From: R-RK-3 sp963842775
Lineage (GTDB): Bacteria; Pseudomonadota; Alphaproteobacteria; Rhizobiales; Rhodomicrobiaceae
Length of the DNA stretch: 64,000 nt
Reading direction: 5' to 3'
Assembly (NCBI GenBank): GCA_963842775.1
Contig: CAWJHQ010000002.1
Span: 62,001 to 126,000, forward strand
Under the pieces are notes generated by a model. The model had not been told where the DNA came from, did not search any database, and worked only from the letters and a program-made list of their open reading frames with translations. The position numbers and the translations under genes are program-made. This document shows, one piece after another, positions 8,175 through 17,804 of this stretch; the stretch's first letter is position 1, and the number at the start of each line of letters is the position of its first letter.

Positions 8175-9255
8175 ATGCTACCAAAAGTCGGAATAATTTT
8201 TAAGTCCTATGAACGGCTTGCCTGCATTATGCATTACGCCCGCCGCGCCGAGGAGGTGGGGCTGGATGGTGGATTCTGGATAGCCGAAGCGTATCACTGG
8301 TTTCGACAGTATGGCCACGAAGCCCGGGGCGCGATGGTGACGCTCGCCGCGGCCGCGACCGTGACCAAGACCATCCCGATCGGTCTCAGCATCGGATCGC
8401 CCTATATGCGCCACCCAGTGGTGCAGGCTTCCGAGGCTTGCGCGCTGGACGAGCTGTCCGGCGGTCGCTTCGTCATGGGCATGGGAGCGGGCAAAGTCGG
8501 CATCAATTATATCGGTGTTGATCTGAAGGAGCAGCCGCCCGTCAAGGTGCATCGCGAGGCCATCGAGATTTTCCGTAAGGTCGTCAAGGGCGAGCCCTAT
8601 GACTACAAGGGCGAGATGTTCACCAGCTCGATGCCCGGAATTCCACCCGAGCGCCGCTTTCACCGCGATTACATTCCTGTTTGTATCGGCGCGACCGGGC
8701 CATTTATGCAAAAGCTTGCAGGCGAGATCGCCGACGGCTTGATGCTGCCGGGGCTGACATCGCCCGGCTTTGTGAAAATGTCGCTGAAAAATCTTGGCGA
8801 AGGCTTTGCCAGGGCGGGCAAGACGAAGCCGGCGGACTATCCGGTGGGCGCGGTTATCCTGTCCAGCATTTCGCGTGACGGCAAGAAGGCCAAGGACGCC
8901 GCTCGCGCCTATGCCGCGACCTACGTCGTCAACAAGATCCGCAACATTCAGAACGACGATATCCTGTCGAGTTCGGGGATCCCGGAAGAGGAGCTTGCGC
9001 CGCTCCGCGCGCAGATCGCCTCGGGCAATGAAGACATCACCGATCTGGTCACCGACAGCATGCTCAGCCGGTTCGGTGTCGTGGCTGGGACGCCTGATGA
9101 AGCCGCCAAAATTCTGCAAGGGCTTGGTCAGTGCCGGTCTCAGCCTGCCACTGATGGAACTCGTCGGACAGGATGAGCAGGCGGTGCTGGAAGCCATCGA
9201 GCTGCTGGCCAGCGATGTCGTCCCACAGCTTGGGCCCGTTGGAGGCGCTGCATGA
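8175..9255 (+). CDS. LLM-class F420/flavin-dependent oxidoreductase (one frameshift)
   Basis: 359 residues after removing one extra G near 9126, which restores the C-terminus (GLVSAGLSLPLMELVGQDEQ). It is a luciferase-like TIM barrel: WIAEAYHWFRQYGHEARG, then SIGSPYMRHPVVQASEACAL, then DELSGGRFVMGMGAG, the pattern of the MER-like branch that commonly uses F420H2 as hydride donor. Having an F420 biosynthesis set 9 kb downstream on the same strand favours F420 over FMN, but sequence alone does not prove this. The substrate is unknown. It overlaps the next gene by ATGA. A TTG at 8169 is an alternative start. Confidence 0.85.
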
Positions 9256-10196
9256 AAATTGGTGTCGTTGGATCGGGCGCGATGGGCTCGCTGTTCGGCG
9301 CGCGCCTTATCGAGGCCGGTGCCGATGTCGTGCTGGTTGACACCGACCGCCCGCACATCGAGGCGATGCAGCAGCATGGGCTGGTTTTCGACGATAGCGG
9401 CGAGACGCGCCACATTCCGGTGAAGGCGACTGCCGACCACGCAGAAGCGGGGCCGGTGGATCTCATCATCTTCTTCGTCAAACATCCGCATACGCGCCAG
9501 GCCATCCGTGACGCGCGGCCGATGATGCATGACCGGACCTATGTCTGGACACCGCAAAACGGCGTCGGCAATGTCGAGCTGCTCGCCGAAATCGTGCCGG
9601 AGAGCCGTATTGCCAAGGGCCTGACCAGTTCGACATCGGTCGTGACGGCGCCGGGACGCATCGTCAATAATTTCCGCGGCACCACCGAGACCTTCATCTG
9701 GCCGGTTGACGGCGGCAGCCACGGCCCGCTCGGCGAACTGGCCGAGTTGATGACCCATGCGGGTCTGCCGACCTATCTTGCGCCCGACATCGACTATCGC
9801 ATCTGGCGCAAGCTCTGCGTCAACACCACGCTCACCGCATTGACCGCCGCGATCAATACCGCCATCGGGCCCATCGGCGAGAGCGAAGCCGGCCAGCGGC
9901 TGATGCGCGCCATCGTCGAGGAGGTCGTCGCTGTCGCCAACGCCAAGGGCATTCCGCTGACGTTCGACGATGGGTTCGGCTATGTCGAGGAATTGCGCGC
10001 CAAGGCCTTCGAGCATATCGGTTCGACGACGATGGACATGCAGGCCAAGCGTCCCACCGAGATCGAGGCTATGAACGGCGCGGTGGCGCGGGAAGGTCAG
10101 CGCCTCAATATTCCGACGCCAGCAAACGCCGTAGTGGCGGAGATCGTGCGCATTCTGGAAGCGACCCGCCCGAACCGGCTGACAAACCCCATCTGA
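9252..10196 (+). CDS. Ketopantoate-reductase-like dehydrogenase (PanE/ApbA family)
   Basis: 314 residues. The N-terminal Rossmann fold begins MKIGVVGSGAMGSLFGARL (GxGxxG), and the ApbA C-terminal helical domain carries the conserved Lys/Asn region RIWRKLCVNTTLTALTAAIN and the Glu segment PTEIEAMNGAVAREG. The family reduces a 2-oxo acid with NAD(P)H. Translational coupling to the LLM oxidoreductase argues against a pantothenate role; it may oxidise or reduce a pathway 2-oxo/2-hydroxy acid, or pass hydride between NADP and F420. The N-terminal fold is shared with F420:NADP oxidoreductase, but the C-terminal domain is PanE-like and longer. Confidence 0.85.
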   Translation: MKIGVVGSGAMGSLFGARLIEAGADVVLVDTDRPHIEAMQQHGLVFDDSGETRHIPVKATADHAEAGPVDLIIFFVKHPHTRQAIRDARPMMHDRTYVWTPQNGVGNVELLAEIVPESRIAKGLTSSTSVVTAPGRIVNNFRGTTETFIWPVDGGSHGPLGELAELMTHAGLPTYLAPDIDYRIWRKLCVNTTLTALTAAINTAIGPIGESEAGQRLMRAIVEEVVAVANAKGIPLTFDDGFGYVEELRAKAFEHIGSTTMDMQAKRPTEIEAMNGAVAREGQRLNIPTPANAVVAEIVRILEATRPNRLTNPI

Positions 10197-10353
10197 CGGA
10201 GCAATTAGCCCCGCGCATGATCGGGATTTTAAGCATCATTCCGAAAATGGTTGTTCGAGAAAAATGATACGTAGACAGATAAATTGAGCGGGCGTTTATT
10301 GGGCGACCGGCGAATGCATATTTAGAACCCGTGATCCCTGAGCAGGAAACTTG

Positions 10354-12468
10354 ATGGGCGTTGTGCTGGGCATCGATGTGGGCGGCACCTTCACCGATTT
10401 CCTCGAAATTGGTGGAACGGGTGGCGCGCGCGTCGTGAAAGTGCCCTCGATCCCCGCCGAGCCCGCCGACGGCGTCATGACCGGCCTCACGCTGCTTGCA
10501 GGAGGCATGCAACGCCTCTCCGCTTATATGACCAATGTCGAACTGATCGTGCACGGAACGACGATCACCACCAATGCGATCATCACGCGCCGCCACGCGA
10601 AAACGGGCTACGTCACCACCAAAGGCTTTCGCGATATACTGAACTCGCGCCGGGGACTGAAGCGCAACGCATTCACCGCAAAGGAAGCACCGCCCGAGCC
10701 AATCGTTCCGCAATATCTGGTCCGTACCGTCGATGAGCGGCTGGATAAATCCGGCGCCGTAATCCAGCCGCTGGCGGAGAACGATGTGCGCGAAGCGGCG
10801 GCCCATTTCCGCCGGGAAGGCGTCGAGGCCGTGGCGGTATGCACGATGTTCTCTTTCCTGAACCCGGTGCATGAGCAGCGCATCAAGGCGATCCTCGAAG
10901 CAGAGTTGCCGGGTGTTTATGTCACGGCATCGAGCGAAGTGCTGCCGCAACTCCGCTTCTATGAGCGGGGCTCGACCACGGTTTTCAACGCTTGCGTCGG
11001 CCCGCTGCTGCGCAACTATATCGACCGGCTTTTGGCGCGGCTCGGCGAAAGCGGATTTCGCGGGCGGTTCCTCACCATGCAGTCGAATGGCGGCGTGATG
11101 CCGCCGGAAGCGGTGAAAGTGTCCGCCGCCAGTACGCTGCTTTCGGGGCCGGCAAGCGCGCCGGTCGCCGGCCTGTTCTTCGCCAAGCCGTACCAGATTC
11201 CCAATCTCATCACCGTCGATATGGGCGGCACGAGCTTCGATGTCTGCCTCATCCGCGATGGCCGTCCAGCGATAACCAGCCAATCCGAGGTCGCCGAATA
11301 TGCGCTGGCGCTTCCCGCCCTCGATATTCACGCGATCGGGGCGGGCGGGGGCAGCATCGCCAAGCTCGCGGCCGGGATGCTGGAAGTCGGTCCGGAAAGC
11401 GCGGGCGCCTCGCCTGGGCCGGCCTGTTATGGCGAGGGCGGCACCCTGCCGACCGTCACCGACGCCAATCTTGTGCTCGGCTATCTGAACCCCGACAATT
11501 TCCTCGGCGGGGAGAAAAAACTGCATATCGCGGCCGCCGCCCGCGCCATCGAGGCCAACATCGGCAAGCCGCTGGGCCTCACGCCTGCGCAGGCGGCGCT
11601 TGGAATGATACGCGTCGTGGACGCGAAGATGGCCGACGGCGTACGGGCGGTGTCCGTGGCGCGGGGGTTCGATCCGCGCGACGCCTGCCTTGTCGCAGCA
11701 GGCGGCGCCGGGCCGCTGCATGCTTGCGGCATCGCCGATGAACTCGGCATGGAGCTGATCCTCGTACCTCGCGCGTCGTCCGTGTTCTGCGCCACGGGGA
11801 TGCTGGCGACCGATCTGCGGCAGGATGTCGTGCGTCACGCCTCGATAAGGCTGAGTGACGGGGCGCGTGCGGCTGCCGCGCTGAACGAGCATCGGGCGGA
11901 ACTGCTGCGGAGCGGCGAGGACATTTTCGCCAGCCAGCAAGTCGCGCCCGAACGCCGCGCCTTGGAATTCGCCGCCGAGATGTTGTTCGAGGGCCAGTTC
12001 AACACAATCGAAACAAGGTTGCCGGTGCTCGATGCGGGCCCCGTTACCGAAGCCGACCTTCCAAATGTGCGCGCGGCATTCGAAGCTGCCCACCGTGAGA
12101 TCTACGGCTATGTGCTGGAAGGCGAACCGATCGAGATCCGGTCACTGCGGCTTGCCGTGATCGGACGCACCGTCCCGCTGCAATTCCCCTCGCTTGAAAT
12201 GGCGACGGCTCCTGCCGAGGCGGCCTTGAAGGGCGCGCGTGCGGCCTGGTTCGACGGCGCTCAGCTGGAAGTCGCCGTCTACGACGGCGCGCGGTTCTCC
12301 GCCGGCCATATCGTCGACGGCCCGGCGCTCGTCGAGCATGCGACGACGACGATCAAGATCGCGCCGGACTGGCGGGCCTGCGTCGACGAAATCGGCAATC
12401 TGCTGATATGGCGGCATGCGCAAACCCTCGACGAGGCGATTGCCCGGTTGCAAGTGCGGAAGGGGTGA
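10354..12468 (+). CDS. Hydantoinase/oxoprolinase family protein, subunit A
   Basis: 704 residues, full length for HyuA. The actin-like ATP-binding start is VLGIDVGGTFTDFLEIGG. The second phosphate loop is TVDMGGTSFDVCLIRDG and the adenosine region is AAGGAGPLHACGIADELGM. With HyuB this family forms ATP-dependent amidohydrolases or carboxylases (N-methylhydantoinase, 5-oxoprolinase, caprolactamase, acetone and acetophenone carboxylases). Which of these applies cannot be told. A 157-bp gap separates it from the PanE-like gene, so it may have its own promoter. ATG at 10354 is chosen over the TTG just before it. Confidence 0.88.
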   Translation: MGVVLGIDVGGTFTDFLEIGGTGGARVVKVPSIPAEPADGVMTGLTLLAGGMQRLSAYMTNVELIVHGTTITTNAIITRRHAKTGYVTTKGFRDILNSRRGLKRNAFTAKEAPPEPIVPQYLVRTVDERLDKSGAVIQPLAENDVREAAAHFRREGVEAVAVCTMFSFLNPVHEQRIKAILEAELPGVYVTASSEVLPQLRFYERGSTTVFNACVGPLLRNYIDRLLARLGESGFRGRFLTMQSNGGVMPPEAVKVSAASTLLSGPASAPVAGLFFAKPYQIPNLITVDMGGTSFDVCLIRDGRPAITSQSEVAEYALALPALDIHAIGAGGGSIAKLAAGMLEVGPESAGASPGPACYGEGGTLPTVTDANLVLGYLNPDNFLGGEKKLHIAAAARAIEANIGKPLGLTPAQAALGMIRVVDAKMADGVRAVSVARGFDPRDACLVAAGGAGPLHACGIADELGMELILVPRASSVFCATGMLATDLRQDVVRHASIRLSDGARAAAALNEHRAELLRSGEDIFASQQVAPERRALEFAAEMLFEGQFNTIETRLPVLDAGPVTEADLPNVRAAFEAAHREIYGYVLEGEPIEIRSLRLAVIGRTVPLQFPSLEMATAPAEAALKGARAAWFDGAQLEVAVYDGARFSAGHIVDGPALVEHATTTIKIAPDWRACVDEIGNLLIWRHAQTLDEAIARLQVRKG

Positions 12469-12473
12469 GGAGC

Positions 12474-14231
12474 ATGTTCGGCCTATTCGCCCCGAAAACG
12501 CCAGCCCTCGATCCGGTGCTGACCGCCATCATCCGCAACCGGCTGGCCGCCATCGCCGAAGAGATGGCGCAGACCCTGATGATGACCTCTCGCTCGGGCA
12601 TCTTCGCCGAAGCGCGCGATTTCGTCACCGGCATTTGCGACGCGCAAGGCCGGCTGCTGGCGCAGAGCCGCTACTTCCCGGGCTTCGCCTGCGCGCTGCC
12701 CTACCTGATGCCGCACATCCTCGCCAAATATGACGGCCGACTGGCCGAGGGCGACATCATCATCACCAACGATCCCTATCAGGGGAACAGCCATCTGCCC
12801 GATATGAACGTCCTGAAACCGGTATTCGTCGGCGGCGAACCGCGCTTCTGGGCGATCGCCAAGGGGCATATGGCCGATATCGGCGGGGCGGGCGTCGCAG
12901 GTTACGATCCACAGGCCGAAACCGCTTGGGACGAAGGCGTTATCATTCCGCCGTCCAAGCTTTACGCACGAGGCGTGCTGCAAGCCGAGTTTCTGGAGCT
13001 GATCCTGAAGCAGCTCAAACTGCCTGACATTGTGCGCGGCGACATCATGTGCGAGGTCGGCGGGGTCAATATCGGCGAGCGCGGGTTGCATACCCTTATC
13101 ACGCGCTATGGGCTGGAGACGGTCGAGCGGCATATCGAGGCCTATCTCGCCGCATCGGAACGTCATATGCGCGCGCGCATCGAGGCCATTCCTGACGGCG
13201 TCTATCGGGGCGAAAAGGCCATCGACGACGATGTCGCGAGCGACAAGCCGCTGACTATCCGCGTTGACGTCACCATCAAGGGCAGCGAAGCCGCCTTCGA
13301 TTTCAGCCGCAGCGATCCGCAAAGCCCGCGCTATATGAATTCCACCGACGCCTTCACCCGCTCCATGGCGACGTTGACGCTGTTCGCCACACTGGAGCAT
13401 GAGGAGAGCAATCACGGCTCGGTGCGTCCGCTCAGCTTCGTCAACCCGCAAGGGCTGTGCACCAACGCCGCCTTCCCCGCCTCGACCGTGCTCACCACCT
13501 GCTCCATGGCGGAATGCGTCCAGGAAGCGGTGCAGCTCGCCCTCGCCCAGGCAGTGCCCGAAAAGGTCGCCGCGCCGAGCACAAAACTGATTTTCCCGCT
13601 GATCGCCTATATGCATCCGGAGAAAAAGCGGCTGGATGTTAATGTAGACTTCTTCTTTCGCTGCAACGCTTCCGGTGGAACGCGGGGCTTCGACGGCTGG
13701 GAACAAGGCGGCCCTGCGCAGGAAATGGGGATGGGGCGCTGCCCCGATCCGGAGATCCACGAGATGACCCATCCGGTGCGCATCGAGCGTTTCGAGCAAG
13801 AAATCGATAGCGCCGGCGCGGGCGAATTTCGCGGCGGCAACGGACATGTCTACCGGGTGCGGCATCTGGTCGCGAGCGAGCGGGCCACGGTATTCGGCTC
13901 AGGCAGCAAACCGCATGCGGTGCCGAGCGGACTGTTCGGCGGCCAATCGCCGGAGCCGAGCCGATTGACGATCGAGCGGGCGGCGGGCGGGCGCGAGACC
14001 ATCGCGCTCAACAGTTTCTTCTCGGTGAACGAAGGCGATGTGATCGAGCTGCGCGAAATGGGCGGGCCCGGCTTCGGCGATCCGATGGCACGCGATCCCG
14101 GGCGGGTAGCGCAGGACGTGCGCGACGGATATCTGTCCACCGCGAAGGCAAGCGAAACTTACGGCGTCGCATTGAATGCGGATGGCACGGTCGATCAGAC
14201 CGGCGACGAACAGGCTGCGCGAGGGGCATAA
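12474..14231 (+). CDS. Hydantoinase/oxoprolinase family protein, subunit B
   Basis: 585 residues matching HyuB throughout: PVLTAIIRNRLAAIAEEMAQ at the start, IIITNDPYQGNSHLPDMNVL, AKGHMADIGG (the likely metal-binding His/Asp motif), and the C-terminal GSGSKPHAVPSGLFGGQS and MGGPGFGDP. It starts 5 bp after subunit A, as in nearly all members. The pair would hydrolyse or carboxylate the imported compound or an intermediate. The gene is intact, unlike many in this window. Confidence 0.88.
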   Translation: MFGLFAPKTPALDPVLTAIIRNRLAAIAEEMAQTLMMTSRSGIFAEARDFVTGICDAQGRLLAQSRYFPGFACALPYLMPHILAKYDGRLAEGDIIITNDPYQGNSHLPDMNVLKPVFVGGEPRFWAIAKGHMADIGGAGVAGYDPQAETAWDEGVIIPPSKLYARGVLQAEFLELILKQLKLPDIVRGDIMCEVGGVNIGERGLHTLITRYGLETVERHIEAYLAASERHMRARIEAIPDGVYRGEKAIDDDVASDKPLTIRVDVTIKGSEAAFDFSRSDPQSPRYMNSTDAFTRSMATLTLFATLEHEESNHGSVRPLSFVNPQGLCTNAAFPASTVLTTCSMAECVQEAVQLALAQAVPEKVAAPSTKLIFPLIAYMHPEKKRLDVNVDFFFRCNASGGTRGFDGWEQGGPAQEMGMGRCPDPEIHEMTHPVRIERFEQEIDSAGAGEFRGGNGHVYRVRHLVASERATVFGSGSKPHAVPSGLFGGQSPEPSRLTIERAAGGRETIALNSFFSVNEGDVIELREMGGPGFGDPMARDPGRVAQDVRDGYLSTAKASETYGVALNADGTVDQTGDEQAARGA

Positions 14232-14237
14232 GGCGCG

Positions 14238-15218
14238 ATGAGCCAGGCCAGCTATACCATGCAGCCTGCCATGGCCGGCATCGCGGAGCGCCTGCTGCGC
14301 AACTGGGATCGTGCGGTCGTGCCGCTCATCTTCCTGGTGATGGTGCTCGCGTTCTTCGCCGCCGATCCGAATTACCTCTCGGCCACCAACATCATCAATG
14401 TGCTGAACCAGGTCTCGATCCTTTCGGTCGTTGCCGTGGGCGCGAGCGTCGTCATTTTCGCGGGCGGCTTCGATCTTTCGGCGGGGGCGGTCGTGGCGCT
14501 TTCCGGCGTGGTCGGCGCGCTCACCGTGGAGCAGACCGGCAGCGTTCCGCTCGCCGTCGCTGCGGGCATCGGCGCAGGGCTGGCGGTAGGGCTGCTGAAC
14601 GGCTTCGTCGTTGGCTATCTGAACGTGTCGCCGCTGATCGTGACGCTCGGCTCGCTCAACATGGCGCGCGGCCTGGCGCTGATCTTTTCCGGCGGCACCG
14701 CGATTTACAGCTTTCCATTCTCCTACACCGATTTCGGCACCTCACGTTTGTTCGGCCTGCCAACTCTGGCCGTGATCGCGTTTCTGCTCTTTCTCGCGAT
14801 GGCGATGATCATCCGCTTCACCCCGTTCGGACTTTATCTCTATGCGGTAGGCGGCAATCCGAGGGCTGCGAAGATCTCCGGGCTCGACGTGCCGGCAATG
14901 CGGATGATCGCATTCGCCATTTCCGGCGCCACTTGCGGGCTGGCCGGGATGCTGCTGGCGGCGCGGACCGGCGGCGGCGAACCGGCAGCGGGCGTGCTCT
15001 ATGAGCTTGAAGCGATCGCGGCGGTCATTCTCGGCGGAGCGGCGCTGCATGGGGGCGAGGGGCGGCTTTGGCGGTCGATGATGGGCATTTTGCTGCTGGG
15101 CGCTCTCGGGAACGGCCTCAACATCATTGGTATACATCCCCATTGGAAGGGTGTAGCCATCGGCGCAATACTTGTGATCGCTGCCTCGCTCGATGCAATC
15201 AAGAGACGATCACAGTAA
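14238..15218 (+). CDS. Ribose-type ABC transporter permease
   Basis: 326 residues, about nine hydrophobic segments, with the BPD_transp_2 signature (FDLSAGAVVALSGVVGALTV, VTLGSLNMARGLALIFSGGT, YAVGGNPRAAKISGLDV). This is the RbsC/XylH/LsrC branch, whose substrates include pentoses, autoinducer-2 and other small polar molecules. It is 6 bp downstream of the hydantoinase B gene and 31 bp upstream of the binding protein, forming a transporter with them. Confidence 0.9.
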   Translation: MSQASYTMQPAMAGIAERLLRNWDRAVVPLIFLVMVLAFFAADPNYLSATNIINVLNQVSILSVVAVGASVVIFAGGFDLSAGAVVALSGVVGALTVEQTGSVPLAVAAGIGAGLAVGLLNGFVVGYLNVSPLIVTLGSLNMARGLALIFSGGTAIYSFPFSYTDFGTSRLFGLPTLAVIAFLLFLAMAMIIRFTPFGLYLYAVGGNPRAAKISGLDVPAMRMIAFAISGATCGLAGMLLAARTGGGEPAAGVLYELEAIAAVILGGAALHGGEGRLWRSMMGILLLGALGNGLNIIGIHPHWKGVAIGAILVIAASLDAIKRRSQ

Positions 15219-15249
15219 TCATTTGGTTACGAGTGCAATGGAGATGATT

Positions 15250-16230
15250 ATGCAAAGACGCATTTTTCTATTTGCTGCCGCAGCGCTAGGGGCGCTGCTC
15301 GCCATGGGGTCGATCGGCGACGCAGGGGCTCAGGACAAGAAATTCAAGGTCGGCGTTTCGCTGCCGGAATCGCAGAACCCGTTCTATGTCGCGATGAGCA
15401 AATCGATCGTGAAAACCTTCGAGGCAAACGGGATCGAGGCCACGCTGCTGCTGGCCAATTCCGACGTCAACGAGCAGGTGTCGCAGATCAACGACCTGAT
15501 CGCCTCCAAAGTCGATGCGATCCTCGTTTCGCCCGCGAATACCGAAGGCCCCGCGCCGGCGCTGAAGAAGGCGCATGAGGCTGGCATTCCGCTGTTCATG
15601 GTCGCCCGCACGCTCGACCAGAAATATAAGGACCTCTGGAAGACCTATGTCGGTTTCGACTATTACAAGGTCGGCCAGATGAAGGGCAAATGGGTGGTCG
15701 AAAACCTCAAGCCCGGCAAGATCGCCATGCTCAACGGGCCCGCTGGCGCGCTGGTCAGCGTCAATATGGAGAAGGGTTTCAAGGAGGTCGTGGAAAAAGG
15801 CGGCTTCCAGGTCGTGTGGGCGCAGAATTCGGTGCAGACGCGCGAGAACGGATTGAAGCTGGCGGAAGACGTGCTCGTTTCGCAGCCCGATGTCGTCGCA
15901 ATCTACGCGATGAATGACGATCTGGCGCTCGGCGCGGCCCAGGCGGTGAAGGCCTCGGGCAAGAACGGCAAGGTCGCCACGCTCGGCATGAACGGAGCGC
16001 CGTCCGCGCTCGCGGCGATCCACAATGGCGATCTCAGCATGACGATCCTGCTCGATCCGGTGGGCTGGGGCAAAAGCGCCGCGCAGATGGTCGCCGACTA
16101 TCTGAAGGCGGGCAAGCAGCCGAGCGAGCTTTACGAGCCCTTCGTTCCCGAAGTGGTCTCGCAAGCCAATGCCTATGAGAAGATCCCCGAGCCGCTGCGC
16201 GAGAAGCTGGGCGTGAAGCCGAGGAGCTGA
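15250..16230 (+). CDS. Ribose-type periplasmic substrate-binding protein
   Basis: 326 residues: a Sec signal peptide (MQRRIFLFAAAALGALLAMG, cleaved about SIGDAGAQ), then a periplasmic-binding-protein type 1 fold (FKVGVSLPESQNPFYVAMSK, VDAILVSPANTEGP, YAMNDDLALGAAQAVKASG). The 'YAMNDDLALG' element is the typical hinge of sugar-binding RbsB-like proteins. The ATG at 15250 follows a GGAG site; two in-frame ATGs just upstream are less well placed. The ligand is unknown and is probably the compound degraded by this cluster. Confidence 0.9.
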   Translation: MQRRIFLFAAAALGALLAMGSIGDAGAQDKKFKVGVSLPESQNPFYVAMSKSIVKTFEANGIEATLLLANSDVNEQVSQINDLIASKVDAILVSPANTEGPAPALKKAHEAGIPLFMVARTLDQKYKDLWKTYVGFDYYKVGQMKGKWVVENLKPGKIAMLNGPAGALVSVNMEKGFKEVVEKGGFQVVWAQNSVQTRENGLKLAEDVLVSQPDVVAIYAMNDDLALGAAQAVKASGKNGKVATLGMNGAPSALAAIHNGDLSMTILLDPVGWGKSAAQMVADYLKAGKQPSELYEPFVPEVVSQANAYEKIPEPLREKLGVKPRS

Positions 16231-16235
16231 CGCAT

Positions 16236-17804
16236 TTGTCTATCGCCTCGCCCATCGCGGCGTCCGGTGTGAACAATTTCGACAATCCCGCCGCCGAGCC
16301 GATCGTCTCGGTGCGCGGGCTCACCAAGGCCTATGGGGCGGTCGAAGCGCTGCGTGATGTCAGCATCGATTTCCACGCGGGCGAAATTCATGCAGTGGTC
16401 GGTGAGAACGGCGCGGGCAAATCGACATTGACGCGCCTGCTTGGCGGGGAAGAGTCGCCGGACGCGGGCGACATCCTCATTGGCGGGCGCAAATCTGTCC
16501 TGCAACGGCCGGGCGACGCCAAGCGGGCAGGGATTGCACTGGTGCATCAGCAATTCCAGCTCGTCGAGGCGCTGACGGTCGCGCAAAACATCTGCCTTGA
16601 AAATCCGCCGACGCGCCGCCTCTTAGGCGTCGTCCCCATCGTCGACCGGCGCGAAATGCTCCGCCGCGCCGAGCGGCAGCTTGCGCCGTTCAATCTCGCG
16701 AGCAAGGCAGGCGCCGATTTGCGCGACCTCACCGTGGCGGAGCGCCAGGTGGTCGAAATCAGCCGCGAGCTTGCCAAGGACGCGCGGCTCCTCATTCTCG
16801 ACGAGCCGACTTCGGCTCTGAATGCCGACGAAACCGAAACGCTGTTTGCGCATATTCGCGCCCTCCGTGACAGAGGCGTCGCGATCGTATTTATCGCCCA
16901 CAGCCTTACGGAAGTTCTCGCGATCGCAGATCGCATCACCGTTCTGCGCGACGGCATGCTGGTAACGACCGTTCCGGCCCGCACGCTGGACGCGGCCACG
17001 CTTTCTCAGCTCATCGTGGGCCGCGAAATCGCCAAGCCTGTACAAACGGCCACCTGGGCTGGCGAAGGCAGCGTTGTGCTGGAGGCGAACAGCGGCGACT
17101 CGCGGATCGATATCCGGCGCGGCGAAATCCTGGGCATACCTACCTATATCGGCTCCGCGGTGCGCGATCTGCTGGACCGCCTCAGCGGCATGCGCCGCAC
17201 AGGCGCAGGAAGCATCAGATTCAAGGGCGAGGATATCGGCCGCACCAGCATCGGCGGGCGGGTTCGCCAAGGGATCTGCTTCGTGCCGGGCGACAGCACC
17301 GCCGAGGGACTGGTTCCCAAGCTCAGCGTCGAGGACAATATTCTGCTTCCGAGCATCGCGCGCTTCACGCGGTTGGGCATCATCGATCGCCGTGCCGCCC
17401 GGCGGGCTGCGCGCAAGATGATCGACAGCCTCGACATCCGCCCCGCCGATCCCCTCGTGCCCGTCGAACGCCTCTCCGGCGGCAACCGGCAGAAAGTCGC
17501 GATCGCGAAATGGCTGCTGTCGGGCGCCGATGTGCTGATCATGGATGACCCGGCGCGCGGCGTCGACGTCGGCGCGAAAGTCGAGCTTTACCGCGTCATC
17601 GCCGGGCACGCGGAAAAGGGCGGCTCCGTCGTGCTCGCATCCTCCGATCTGGACGAATTGCTTGCGCTGTCACATCGCCTCGTGGTGCTGAGCGGCGAGG
17701 CCGTGATCGCCATATTCCCGGAGCGGCCATTCGGCAAGGCGGAGATCGTTCGGATGCTGGCGGCCCGGCCGGCCTTGGCTGCAACAGAAGGAGCCGCATC
17801 ATGA
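16236..17804 (+). CDS. Ribose-type ABC transporter ATPase (two nucleotide-binding domains)
   Basis: 522 residues, RbsA-like. NBD1 has Walker A GENGAGKST, a signature region LTVAERQVVEISREL and Walker B LLILDEPTSAL. NBD2 has a degenerate Walker A region (GEILGIPTYIGSAV), signature LSGGNRQKVAIAKWL and Walker B VLIMDDPARGVDVGA. A weak second Walker A is usual in this family. Start codon is TTG at 16236 with GAGGAG eight bases before it, inside the end of the binding-protein gene. It overlaps the SDR gene by ATGA, so transporter and enzyme genes are one transcript. Confidence 0.9.
   Translation: MSIASPIAASGVNNFDNPAAEPIVSVRGLTKAYGAVEALRDVSIDFHAGEIHAVVGENGAGKSTLTRLLGGEESPDAGDILIGGRKSVLQRPGDAKRAGIALVHQQFQLVEALTVAQNICLENPPTRRLLGVVPIVDRREMLRRAERQLAPFNLASKAGADLRDLTVAERQVVEISRELAKDARLLILDEPTSALNADETETLFAHIRALRDRGVAIVFIAHSLTEVLAIADRITVLRDGMLVTTVPARTLDAATLSQLIVGREIAKPVQTATWAGEGSVVLEANSGDSRIDIRRGEILGIPTYIGSAVRDLLDRLSGMRRTGAGSIRFKGEDIGRTSIGGRVRQGICFVPGDSTAEGLVPKLSVEDNILLPSIARFTRLGIIDRRAARRAARKMIDSLDIRPADPLVPVERLSGGNRQKVAIAKWLLSGADVLIMDDPARGVDVGAKVELYRVIAGHAEKGGSVVLASSDLDELLALSHRLVVLSGEAVIAIFPERPFGKAEIVRMLAARPALAATEGAAS

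Noticed and set aside
8178..12093. Very long open frames on the minus strand (612 and 662 codons) opposite the LLM, PanE-like and hydantoinase A genes.
   Set aside because: They lie exactly antisense to well-conserved genes, are rich in His/Arg/Gln as expected of reversed GC-rich codons, and match no family.
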